Shown here: positions 36,901 through 49,061 of the stretch, piece after piece | Position numbering within the stretch: the first letter of the stretch is position 1 | Layout of the letters: every line of letters starts with the position of its first letter | Assembly (NCBI GenBank): GCA_013365365.1 | Contig: JABVXU010000037.1 | Location: forward strand, 186,001 to 250,000 | DNA: 64,000 nucleotides | Source: Cruorifilaria tuberocauda | Taxonomy: Eukaryota > Nematoda > Chromadorea > Rhabditida > Onchocercidae | Direction: 5' to 3' | Translations under genes and position numbers: made by a program | Notes under the pieces: generated by a model | What the model was told of the DNA's origin: nothing | Seen by the model: the letters and a program-made list of their open reading frames with translations, nothing else | The model's database searches: none

Positions 36901-39900
36901 TTGTACGAACTTTTTCAAAGTCTTAATTATATAATTTCCTTTTTTTCTATTAAATCAAATAATGAATAAAAATGAGAATGAAATAAAGTAATGCTATTAT
37001 TAGATAATTCGTATTAGAGTATCAAAATAATCATTAGCTCAAATTTCATATCGAATTTTTCAAACGAAGAGAAAAGACAAGAAGGTACAGGTACATATGG
37101 AAATTCAACAGCTACAGATAACTTTTGCTGAAATATGAACGGGAAATCACTAGATAAGGGAAACAACGGAATTGTTTTCCTTTTTTTCGAAAATTCAATA
37201 TTGAATTTGATTTAATAATTGTTTTGATGTTTGAATTATATATTAACAGCATTATTCTACTATATGATAACAGATTATTTGATATATAATAATTTTGTGC
37301 GTATGATATGATAATATATGATAAATTTGATAATTTGGTATATGGCAAAAATATATATGATAACAAATGACAGATAGGATTATTTATTCAAATGGAATGA
37401 GTGCAAATAATTAAGTATATTAGATAGAATCTCGATATATTCCATTTTTTTCAACAGTTTAACATTCTTCCAATTTTCTCTTTCATCCAGCTATATCATA
37501 TTAAATTTAACCCTTTGACCCTTTAGTCCTTAATCTTGGTTATCATTTACTTCTCGCAAATGGTTATCATTTACTTCTCTTGATTCACTCATATCAATCA
37601 TCATTAATCTTTTTTGTTTTTCGCCTGATCATATCTCCAAGTACAAATCTCTCTCTCTCTCTCTCTCTCTCTTTACAATAAAATAAAGAAGAAAGAAAAA
37701 ATAATGATAAGATATCGTATGAGATATTAAATGATAACTTCCTTCACATTTATTTTCTTCATGAAAACATATTGCTATCGCCAATGCTAATTCATTCGAA
37801 TATTAAATAAATAAATTTGAAATGAATGAATTAAAAAAAAATGACTATTATAATTTATCTCAGTATCACAGACATCACGAATATTTGTAGTTGTAATTGA
37901 AAAACAGTGGAAAGTCACAATGACAAATATACCACTTAATTTAAAAGATAGAAAAGCACTTTTTATTTTAATTTTTTAATTTTTATTAATGAAAAGTGTT
38001 TTTTCAACTATCTTTTATAGTGTTGATATGAAGAGAGGGAGAGGGAGAGGAAAAGGAGGTTGGAAAGGAAAGAGAGAAAGAGGGAGAGAAATAGACCTGA
38101 AAAGGTTCCATCCCTAATTTGATTAATTTGACCTGTTTCGACTATTATAAAATAAGCTAATAAGTGGATATCAGCCCATTTCATTAACACTTCGAAGAGC
38201 ATTATTAATTTATAATTATAAGTAATAATAATAAATGATAATAATGATGGTAAACAACAATAATTAAAACTGAATTAAAACAGTATATGATAACATTATG
38301 ATATTAAAAAAATGATTTTTGATTCCTAATTACTTTGATTTATGTTATCAATACAAACTCATATTTTTACTCTGCTACAGTCATTTGTTTTCGTTATACC
38401 TTATGTTTATGTCTCAAATATTTCCTTTCAATCGATTTAAAAAGAAATAATCAATATTTGATCATTTCCTCATCGATTTTCTGCCATTTCTATTTTTGTA
38501 TTAAACGTTATCCATCTGTCAACAATTATTTTTTTCATCTTTGATATATTGTCAGTTTCAATTCGATCATAACTTTTGCTTCTTTGTTTTTCCCATTTGA
38601 CAATATTAATTATCATACCTTTGTCTTTCCTTACTTTTTTTCTCTCATTTTTTCTTTGTTTTACTTAGATTTTGCGATTATTTTCCTTATAAACGGACTG
38701 GAAATTTCATCTTAATAAATTAAAGAATTCTGGTTTAGAAATTCAACGAATCGAACTTGACTTTCTTATGTAGTATTTTTCCGAATTTTAATTACACAAT
38801 AATAGAGAAAGGGAGAATTCCACGAAAGTTATAAAACTTGCTTGTGAGGAAAATTTCGGAAACACTGCATAATAAAACCAGTTCATTGAGAAGTTCAAGA
38901 ACTTAAATTTGATTTAGGCATTTTTCAATGAATTTGGGAGGTTATATGATTGAAGCTATAAGATTTGCAGTGAAAGAAAATATTTTTGCTTAACTTATTA
39001 AAGAAAATGTTAAGAGTACTTCAAAATTAATCGGTCCAAAATTCCATTTCCAATTGTATTAAAGCCGCTTGAGATAATATAAGACAGAAATACAACGAAA
39101 TAAACAAATCGAGAATGCTCTCTATTTCCGAATGATTATTTCATATTAACAAATAATATAATTAATCAAATTACTGAACTATAGCATTTGAAATTTTAAT
39201 TTCATGTAAATCTTAAATGTTGAACGCGGTTTGAAAGTGAGAAATTTAAATTGGAATCAGAAAGAACCAGGAATAATTTTCCTGAAGATCACTAATTCAG
39301 AACTTTTCATGTCTTTTCCCTCTACTTTTCCTTTGCTATTATTTCGAAATGATTGTAACACTAACACTAACGTAAGCCGTAAGAAAGCTTGAACACACAA
39401 AGAAGAAATTTCATTCCCCATTTCTCGAGGAAATTTCTACTTTTTCAGGAAACTGCATAGATGGATACCTGAAATATATCCAGTTGTCTGTCGGATAATT
39501 CCATTTCATTCAATGAGCTTTTGTCTTCAATTTTTGTTCGATATTGCGCGAAAAGTTACTGGCAAATTATTCTCCAAAAATTTTCCGTATTTCTTTTTGT
39601 TACTTTTTCCTGCTCATTCTAATGGTCTATGAATTTGAGTTATTTGGAAAATTATTTAATAGTTAGTAATTATCCTAATAATTCGATTCAACGCAGCAAT
39701 TTAATAATTTATTTAATAAAGCATGATTAATAATAATTTATGTGATATCGTAAAATCTATTAGAAATGAATAATTATCATAAATGAAGTGAAATGATTAA
39801 ATATGAATATAAATGAGCAAATAACATAAAGAAGCGTGAAGGTTGGAAGATGGAAATTGAGAGGTAGTCCTTGAAGTGATGAAAAATTTCTTTTTCTTCA

Positions 39901-42180
39901 TCACTGTGATTCACTGAAAATCATTGTCCCAAGTATTTGTAACGATTTTCGTAGCTATGAATTGAATAAGAAAAAATGAATGCGATTCCGCCTTGTGATG
40001 AATAAGCAGGATAATAAATATCAAGTACGATTCGATATGAATGACAGTGCTTGAGTGGTAAGAGTGATATTAGGTATGAAGTGCTGGAATACTAAGCATT
40101 TAATGTATCAAGTACGATTGATATCAGTTATCAAATGTGATAGTGAGTATTTTTGGAATAACAAATTGTAATGTTAGCATAAAGTATAGCTATGAATAGA
40201 AGTTAAAATAATCGTTTCTCTTCAATTTATGAACAAAAAAGATCACTTTTCTCGAAAACTTAGATTCTTCCTTTTTACAGAAAATAATTTGAGGATGAAT
40301 TCAAATATTACATCTTTCCAGTACAGATTGTATTATCAGTTTCAATCCCGTTTAATCTTCTTCTGTATCACTGATGAATCTTTAACGGTTACAAAATCGC
40401 TTTGACGTTTTCTCAAACAAGTGACGTGAAATTGTAGCATGCATGATTGACATTTTCGTTTCATACTTTTTCATTTAAATAAATCACGTTATTACGTGAA
40501 ATTTCATACAATAACATGAACTGTTTGATCTGTTTGATCCCACAGATAGTATCCATGAGATAATAATCATCAGTAGCAATATTTGTACTTTCCACTCTCA
40601 TAAGATGAAATTATTACCTTCTCAAGTATGATAATTACATTTCAACTAATCAGTTCATTTGGTTCATCGATTGAATCGATCGATCAAGTCATATTTCTCT
40701 TCTCGAAATAGGAAAAGGAGAAGAGGGAGGAATGGTAACATGAAAGTCTGTACTTTTTGAAAAAAATATTTGTTCGCAGTATATACTTCTCGACGCTTTC
40801 CTCTGATACTTGTTGTTTACTCTGATTTTTCCCCCGCCCTATCGCGATGCCTTCTCCTCCTCTCTTCCCCGTTTCTCGCCCTCATTCCAATTCATCCCCG
40901 CTTCTCTTCCTCGGAATATTTCGAGAAACGTAACGTTACGAAAAGGCCATATTTATAACTAACACTAAAATAAAATTCCCTTCCATTTTTCTTTTTCCGC
41001 CTTGTCAATAACCATTTTCATCCCACCTGTTTGCACTGTTGTCATCTCTTTTCATTCATCCTTCCTTCTATTTACTTCCTCTTCCTCTTCCTCTTCCCCT
41101 TCCCCTTCCCCTTCCCCTTCCTCCTCACCCTCTTTCTCGCTTCTTTCCTTCTCATTCTGCCCACTTCCCCTTCCTTTTCCTTTTCCTTTTCTTCTTCCTC
41201 CTCTTCTTCTCCCTCTTTTTCCCTTCTATTCCTCTTCCTTCTTCTCTCTTTCACTTCCTCTTCCTCTCTTTCTTTCTCTTTCCCTCCCATTTTCGAATGA
41301 TGATAATTTCGTTAAATGATTGACAAACTAAGGATTTTTTTTCTTTTCCTCATAAAATTTGATGCATTGCTTTTTCCATTCGCTGAAATAATTTAATCAA
41401 ATTTAGTTAACTGTTATCAGTCAAGGAAATTTGCATAGAAATAACAGTAAACAATTTTTTGTGGTACTATATAATACTCGTTTGATAACTTTTATAAATA
41501 AGTTAATTTGAGAAAAATTTTTAAAAAGAACTTTGAGTATCTTGCTATAAAGGTATTTTTACCTTAATTTCTGATTGGAAGTATGAAAGGAAGGAAAGAG
41601 AATGGGAAAGGAAGGAAATTGGAGAAGAAAAGATGAGAAAAAATCTGTCGGGTCGAGAACATTTCCCAGACCTCCGCTGCGAACATCATTCTTGTAGCGT
41701 TTGCTCTTTCCTTCCCATCTATTTCAGGCAGGAATGAGAGAAGACTTCATGTCGTTCCTAATTCTCTTCAGTTCTTTCCGTTTATCAATTCATGCCGGAA
41801 ATTAAAACTGAAAATGAATCTCTCCGGCCAATTTGTTTACATTCATCCCAAATATCATTCTTTTCCATCCATTTCTTATATTAGAAAACAAATTTCTCGT
41901 TACAAATTATTTCATTCCCTCCGTTCTATATGTCATTTTCACGACCGATTCATGGTGAGTGGTCTGTTTTCAATCATTATTTCTATTCTGGACAGCAATC
42001 GATATTGCTATTCTTTACAGCTATATTCTTTCTCATATTTCAAGGTTTTGTGAAACTATTCTTTATTTCCAACCCTTACAAATCAATAATGGTAGTATGA
42101 TTCCATTATTGTTGACTAATAGCTGATAGACCACTTATCAATCTTTGATCTTTCTAAAATTTTTAGATAAAAATTCAATT
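33951..42180. other. Gene-poor region, part 2, rich in pyrimidine tracts
   Basis: No gene is recognised. There are several homopyrimidine runs on the plus strand (33956-34034, 34170-34250, 37650-37672, 41075-41288) and one purine run (38028-38098). Short tandem or near-tandem duplications occur at 33834-33880 (GTTTTGCTTCTATGAAA twice), 36311-36412 (GTTTTAACGAAGAGTAAACAA twice, 80 bp apart) and 37537-37580 (TGGTTATCATTTACTTCTC twice). An AT-rich imperfect inverted sequence lies at 36040-36085. Confidence 0.5.
41075..41288 (+). repeat. Long homopyrimidine (CCTTTT/CCTCTT) tract
   Basis: About 210 bases are almost entirely C and T, built from CTTCCC, CTTTTC and CTTCCT units in short mirror-like blocks. 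Stops cannot occur in such a tract, which explains several long spurious frames here. Confidence 0.85.
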
Positions 42181-42189
42181 TCTTCACCT

Positions 42190-42490
42190 ATGTTGTATAT
42201 ATATGCCTATGTGTATATGTGTTATGGGTGTATGTGTATGTGTATATGTATATAGTGTGGAAGGTGTAGCACACATCCTCAGAGTGCTGTAAGTACGATA
42301 TGAAAAGATTTCTTTCCAGAAACTTGAAACTAGTAGTGGGATAACATCCTTACGTGATACACGAGTTTGACGTCATATCACTCATGACGCTGTTCATTCT
42401 TACTATCAATCATTCATTTGACGCTATGAAGCCGCACTACACATACGCACACACGCACACACACACACACATACGTATATATGTATAAAG
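42190..42490. repeat. (TG/TA)n and (CA)n tracts in inverted orientation
   Basis: A TATGTGTATGTG-type tract at about 42195-42258 and a CACACGCACACACA tract at about 42441-42485 are complementary. They flank about 180 bp of ordinary sequence and could pair as a long imperfect stem. Confidence 0.6.
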
Positions 42491-43888
42491 CTTGTTAACT
42501 AGAAAGCAAGGCATCACTGATCAAGGATTAATACGCTATTACTTACGTAGTACATATATGAATTAATCACTATCATCAACATCTCCATCATTATCACTAT
42601 CACTATCTCATGATTCAGAAATCATTTGTCAAGGTAGTCGTAAAGATGATATGTTTATTTGCATGTTATCGTCATCATTATCATTTCAATATCAACAGCA
42701 GCATCGTTATCATTTTCCCCACTACTTCATCTATTCGTATTGGTCGAAGATACTTCTACATTTGCTCCATCCGTGCTGTAGTCATTCATCGTTTAGTTTG
42801 AAATATTAACAAATTTTCGGTTTTTTAATTCAACTGATTCGAATCACTTCATACTTTCCGTTCTTTAAAATATTCTTTGTAATCGTTTGATTTTCCTCAT
42901 TTTGATAAGTGTTAAGTGAGGATGATTCAGTTCCTTCATTCGAGACAAGATATGTTCGAGAAAGCGAGTTACTGGAAAGTTTTGTGGGAATCTCCTTTCC
43001 TTCTCGGTATCTCCCGGAACTTCCCCCGTTCTTTCTTCCCTTCCTCTTCCTTTCTTTTTCGCCTCAACCCAGCACGCCAACCATCGAATAGTTCCAATCG
43101 ATCGTGTAAAGTGCCGACTGCTTGCTTTATGCGTCAGCAAGCATTAGCCGCACTATCTCCTTACACATATATATGTATATGTACACGTGTACAAGTATAT
43201 GTATATTTGGACATATTTGCATGTCGTACGCATATTTGGTTGTGTGTATGTGTAGTGCGTGTATGTCGCGTGTCCAAGTATGTGTGCATGTTAGGGAAGA
43301 TGTGCACGCGAAGATATCAATGCACGCTCATGTACGTGTATGTGAGTGTATGTGTGTGTGTGTGTATGTGAGTACGTATAGGCGTTCAGGTAGAGGGAAG
43401 GGTGGTGCTACCATCGACTGTCTACAACCGGTTATCATCTTCCCTTCTCTCTGTCAGTCTGCGTCTGTCAATGTATGTCTCCGCCCGTCCGCCTACTGTT
43501 TGGCCAGTTGGTTGGTTGGTTGGTCGGTTGGCTGGCAGAATGTATGGGAGTGGGCCCGTTTGATCCACTCTATACTATTGGGATGTGCGTGTGTGCGTGC
43601 GTCTGTGATAGGAACGGAACGCTATCAATGATTTCTGAATTAGATGAGTCGTGGTACTTCCCGAGAAATCCAGATGGAGAAATTGACTACTATCAAGGCG
43701 CTGTGAAAGTCTTTTTTCCTTCTGAGAATTTTGGGATGGTTGTGATGATCAAGAAGAGAAAAGGAAGGATTTCTTTTGTGCTCCCCGTACCTGACTTTGT
43801 TCTAAGTATTCCGCGGTGAGGCAAGATTGAATTAGTTGATAATATCATGAATTTCTCCGATAATTGTTTTTCTTTAGACTCATTCATT

Positions 43889-43976
<88 letters not shown>

Positions 43977-44924
43977 ATGTTGTGCGCCTGCGTGTGAATG
44001 CGTGTGTTTGTGTGTCTATTTGTGGTTTTGCTTGATCTGTACTCATCATATAATATGAATGACCGGCGAATTACCATTTTAGCAGAAGCAATAAACATCA
44101 TCAAAGACTGCAAATAATCGATAACAGGGAGTTATTTACTTTTTGTTTCTCTCAAATGAGAGTAGGAGTGGGAAATCGAAAAATACTTCTGTTTATTTTC
44201 CAAAGCGTCCTTATATTTATCAACACTTTTCATGTATCGACAATGCGTATTAGTTTGTATTGTGTATCACCTGACCATCACAAAAGGTTAATGTCACATC
44301 AGATTTATGATTGATTGATTTGATTTCGATAATATAGCACAGTTTCGCAAAATTTCTTTCTGTGCTTGCAAATATGGTGGAAATAATAGTTAGATATTAT
44401 ATTCATTTCATATATTGAGCAGTTGCCTTTGTGTTGTTTTATTAGAATTCTTATTTCTTCACGAATTTAAACTTATATTTAAAAAAGTAATAAAACAAAA
44501 AAATATTTCCATTTCTACTCTACTTACATTTATGGGTTATGGGTTTATGTCGCATTGGAAATTTTTAAATAAAGAAAAAAGCAATTTTCGACTGATTCAG
44601 GTTTTCTCGAAAATCAAAGAGAGATTAACCATTAAGTTTTATATGTATAATTGATACCCCATGTTCGATCATTGAACTGATAATGCTAAGCGAACTGAAA
44701 GAAGCTCTTTAGAAAAAAACATTTTTAAAGTGTTTTTAATGTAATTGTAGAATGCAAGAATAAAAATTACATTATGATTATTTTTTATACTTATTTGTTC
44801 GTTACCTCTTCATTTCGTTACTTTCCCCCTAAAAAGCCAAACGTTTTATTTCAGTTTTTAACAAAAAGCTAATTGTCGGCCTTCACGTGAATAGGAAGCA
44901 TATTGAGAACTAAAAGGACGAATT
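42491..44924. other. Upstream region of the A20/AN1 gene with microsatellites
   Basis: Less AT-rich than the surrounding desert. It has GT/TA-rich sequence at 43160-43380, GGTTGGTTGGTTGG at about 43509-43523, and a (TG)n run at 43897-43972. Long frames here are mostly due to simple repeats. One non-repetitive frame at about 43620-43819 (WYFPRNPDGEIDYYQGAVKV) looks protein-like but is not recognised and shows no convincing start or splice sites. Promoter and 5' UTR sequence of the zinc-finger gene probably lie here. Confidence 0.4.
43897..43972 (+). repeat. (TG)n dinucleotide microsatellite, about 38 units
   Basis: An uninterrupted run of about 76 bp of TG. Such tracts are highly variable in length and can adopt Z-DNA. 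Confidence 0.95.
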
Positions 44925-46558
44925 ATGGAAAATCAACAGCAGACAACAACACTATGCCGTGCGGGTTGTGGTTTCTTCGGTTCACCTTCCACCGAAGGGT
45001 TGTGTTCGAAATGCTACAAGGATTATGTGAAGCGTAAACAGGATACTACCGCTCGCGTAAGCCCACCATTACCAACTATAGTTAGCTCGGGTGCTAATAC
45101 GGCCACGGCTACATCAAGTGTTGTTAGCAATACAACATGTAACTCGGATAATACTGCTGCCACTTCGTCAACGGTTATTATTGCAGAAAAGCTTAGGGAA
45201 GTAAGTGCCAGTTTTTGTTTTCAATTTTTTTTGTCAGACGAGGACCTGTTCAAATAAATCTGAATTGTTCGAGTTTTCGGTTCCTAAAATTGTTTAGACA
45301 GATTAAGTTAAATAACAACAAATGACATCCGAAATGATTCGTTAGATTTATCAATCGATTAGACAGCACTATTGTGAATCTTTTCTCTGATTTCTTCTAT
45401 CAAATTGGAGTTAGGGATCAGTTGTTAGTGTGAATGAATGACAACTCTGAAATGAACCGGTTGATGCGAGAGATAAGTTTGGAAGGATATGATAATTAAC
45501 CACATCAACTGCTTATCATGATTCCGGGACCTTTTCACAGATCATTTCATTGGTGTTTAGGATATCATTCTCCTCTCAGTATCTACCTATTAATGAACAT
45601 ATTCCATAATTACTTGTGTAGTTATTTCACAAAGCAGATGAAAGCTTAGCAATCAAGTGTGTACTTTAGTGTGTATTAAAGATTTTTGTTAGGAAATTAA
45701 TTTAGGTTTCCTGTTCGCAGGCTGCAAAATCATCCGAAGATATGACTGCCCAATTAGAATCAGTAGCAGCGGCTGTGGAGGCAGCAGGTGGTATCACGGC
45801 GTCATCGTCGGATACTTGCTCTGGTGTCCTTTGTACATCTAGGTATAATTTTTTCATGCGGACCGCTGATTTGTTGCTACTATTAAAATGTGGATCTCCT
45901 GTTTAACATTGTAATACGTTTTAGTATTAACATTGTAATACGTTTTAGCTCTCTGGCAAGTCTTGATGCGGCAGCTGTCCCGGACTCGATAACTTTGAAT
46001 AACGAAGGTCAGCCTGTTCCAAAGAAAGCCAATCGTTGTCATGTTTGCAAGAAACGTGTCGGTCTTACTGGTAAGTATGTTTAAACCATTCAGAATTTGT
46101 TTCTGAGTAGTCTTTACTTTTTCTGGTCATTTATTTTGATCGCTTCTAATGATTGCTCATTGAAGTGAGACTAAAAAAAGAAAGCAAAGAGAAAAGAACT
46201 TTGTAATTTGCACTTTCTTCTAAGACGGACACTTTGTCAGATTGGAATTTTTTTGCCCTGTAACAACAGTAAAACATTCGGGGAGAAAATCCTTAGCAAA
46301 AACATGGCCTCTCAATCGTAGATCTTCATGAAATGGATATCAATTCAATAGCGCTTGTAAACAGTTTTTTTATTAGTCATAAGAGATTAAAAAGGATGCC
46401 AATTTGCAGGTTTTGTTTGCCGTTGTGGTGGCTTATACTGTGGTGAACATCGTTATGATACAGCGCATGGTTGCTCTTTTGATTACAAAACGATGGAGAG
46501 AGAAGAAATTCGTAAAAATAATCCGGTGATTGTTTCAGAAAAGATCCAGCGGATTTAG
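44925..46558 (+). CDS. A20/AN1 zinc-finger protein (ZFAND5/6-like), 4 exons, 222 aa
   Basis: Proteins with an N-terminal A20 and C-terminal AN1 finger bind ubiquitin and act in stress responses and proteasomal turnover. Exons are 44925-45200, 45721-45842, 45949-46070 and 46410-46558, with clean GT-AG junctions in phase. The A20 finger is at residues 11-31 (C11, C15, C27, C30; [20 protein letters not shown]). A Ser/Thr/Ala-rich linker spans about 45-150. The AN1 finger is at about 163-199 ([24 protein letters not shown], then Phe-Asp-Tyr), with the family's basic tail ending EKIQRI. Exon 3 has a duplicated acceptor that may add eight residues (see findings). The gene runs towards the IQGAP-like gene on the other strand. 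Confidence 0.95.
45904..45948 (+). repeat. Tandem duplication of a 3' splice site before exon 3 of the A20/AN1 gene
   Basis: TAACATTGTAATACGTTTTAG occurs twice with a 24-base period (45904-45924 and 45928-45948). Each copy ends in a usable AG. The distance is a multiple of three, and the intervening codons contain no stop. Confidence 0.85.
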
Positions 46559-49061
46559 GATGTGTGTTTTATATTCGTTTGCCCATGAAGTACAGCGAAA
46601 CACTTCTACACACTTCCATTATGTAGCTAATTTTCTGTTCTTTTATTTTCAATTTCGAAAACATTCATCCTAGAAGAGGAAGGATGGAGAAGCATCACTG
46701 AATATTTTCATTGCTAGTCGTCCCTTTTCCACATGTTCCTCTTCGTTTTTTCGGTGGTAATAGTTTGACTTTCTGTGAAAAGTTTACATGTTTTTGAAAA
46801 AATGCAGAATTGCTTTTGAATGTTAGAAGAGTATGTCAAGAAATGTCATTCATCATCTTCATCGGAGCATACGTTGCTTTTTTGTTTTGACGTTTTTTGT
46901 CTTGTCTTTATCTTATCATACATCCAATTTTTTAATGGTTCGTTTTTGGTTTTCTGCATTCGCTAATCTTCCAACCTCCCTTGAAGTTTGCTAGCTGGTT
47001 TAACTGAATGTTTTTTTCTTGAGAAAATGCGAGGATGGTCATTTTTTATGTGGCCTGTATGTGCGTATTCGTGTTTGTATGTGTATGCGTGCATTTATGA
47101 AGCATGTTGTGCAGATGAATAATTTCGAATCATACGAAGTTAAAGATGCTTTTTTTCGGGAAATAGGGAAGGGATTTGTCTTGATTTCATTGCGAGTTTT
47201 AATTTGGTTGAATGTAAAATTTCTGAAAATTTTCACTTTGCAAGAGATACGACAGCATATCGAAGAATTTGCAATTATTCGTATCGTCTTTTTTCCTTCA
47301 GCGGTTTGATTATTTTCGTATGTGCGATATGATCATGTCATCCTAGTTGACATCATTACATTCTAAGATTGAGCAGTAATGAAAGAGATTGGGACAGTTT
47401 TTTTTCCTGTGAAAGTGGGTAAGTAATTTTTATCACTTCAATTTTTGAAAAGTAGTGAAGAAAATATTCAAATTTGAATACTAAATGTAAAATCCAATTG
47501 ATTCGGTAAGTGGTTTGATACACGATTCTTCCGATGAATTATTTTTTTCAGAGAAAGTGAAGATATGGGTATGAAAGAATTTCTCGTGTAAGGCTTTTTT
47601 ATATATAGATTATAGGCATACACCGATTTCTATTAAACTTTTTGTTGATAGAGGTGGTACGACATACGTACATTTTGTCAGTCTTTTTTCATGTGCTAAA
47701 AATAATCTTGTCTTCTTGCTTCAATATTGAATTAGTTCGAGTTGTATAAATGACCCTTATTTACTGACACCGTGATTTTTTTTAAATGTCAACGTATAAA
47801 CCTATATTCTTCTAAGTATTACTATTCAGTGTTACACTTGAATTTGGATTTTGAAACAAATTTACTCATATACTTATGAAAACGCACCAAGGTACGAAAG
47901 GAAAACGGAATTTGGAATGTATGATGACTTATGTATAAGGGATTCTGGAATTCATCGAACTTGGAAAACGTTTTACGTCTTAAACGTTTTAAATGTTTCA
48001 AATACAAAAGCGTATAGGGTGCAGTTTATCGCCGTGGATATTTGTCAGGATTTCTATCCAGAATGACTGAATTTTCCGTGTGAGTATCTGCAATAAAAAT
48101 ATCCTACACACTCCTGCTTTTCGTCCTAATAAATTATTTTGAAATTCGACCAGTCATACATGCTTTCTTTCTTTTTTAAATCGTATAAAATTGTTTCTAT
48201 GCGATACACACTTCCGGTATGGGGATATCATTTAGTGCTTTTACAATCAATTATTGATTAATTGTTTGCTATTTAAATATATTCAGCGGTTGAGTGAAGG
48301 ATATCAGTTTAAAAATTCAATAATTTATTTTTATTGAACAATTCACTTGAATTTTTTTGCTTTTGATATTATATACAAACTTAAATCTCTTAGAGCTCTC
48401 AGGATCCACTTCGGATTCAACATCCAATGTACTAATTGTGTTTGCTTGAGAATGTTATGTGTGATTTATTCAACTCAAACTTTTGGTTTTAATAATTTTT
48501 GTAGTGGGGGAAAAAGAAGATAGCAGAAAAGAGGAAATTTCTCGGAATTTATTTCCATTTTTATTTCTCTTTATGTTATTGCTTATCATCTTAAAATTCA
48601 TCATATCAAGAGTTTTAGATCATTGGATGAATTGGATTAACTACAGAATAACGATTCGCAATTATGGATTGAATAATTGAGCAGTACGAAACTGAATGAT
48701 TGCCTGATATTTGGAGAGATCGTTTAATTTATGAACAATCTATCCAAATATGTAGCAATTATTCATTTTCGATGTGTAGTAATATATAGTAAAAAAATTC
48801 CCTTTTTTCTTTCGTTATTTTAAAAATTGGTATATTTTGAAGTGTATTTTTATTCGAATTCTTCATTCTTCAAATTTTGAATTTGATTCAAATTCAAAGT
48901 TGATTAGTTGCTACGGATCATACCTATTACAAGCTTTCATACAAAAAGTTTTCACCTTAAAATGAAAAACGAAGAAATTCACCAGTAGTACCATACTAGG
49001 AAAAGTAGAATATAACAGTGAATTCATGCCTGTGAACACATGACTAAATATCATTTAAATT
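46559..49061. other. Convergent intergenic region (A20/AN1 3' UTR and IQGAP 3' end)
   Basis: No gene is recognised in 2.5 kb between two genes that point at each other. AATAAA motifs at 48092 and 48128 on the plus strand are candidates for the zinc-finger gene's poly(A) signal and would imply a 3' UTR of about 1.5 kb. Short frames at 47019-47309 and 47851-48066 show no homology. Confidence 0.45.

Noticed and set aside
41002..41323. Three overlapping plus frames and one minus frame of 70-105 codons
   Set aside because: They exist only because a homopyrimidine tract contains no stop codons. The products are Ser/Phe/Leu/Pro or Lys/Glu/Arg monotony.
42831..42850. GATTCGAATC resembling a tRNA T-loop
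   Set aside because: No acceptor, D or anticodon stems can be formed around it. No tRNA gene was convincingly seen in the window.
42916..44058. Several long plus frames (up to 169 codons) and a Thr-His-rich minus frame
   Set aside because: They run through TG/TA microsatellites and give Cys-Val or Thr-His repeats. There is no homology and no splice structure.
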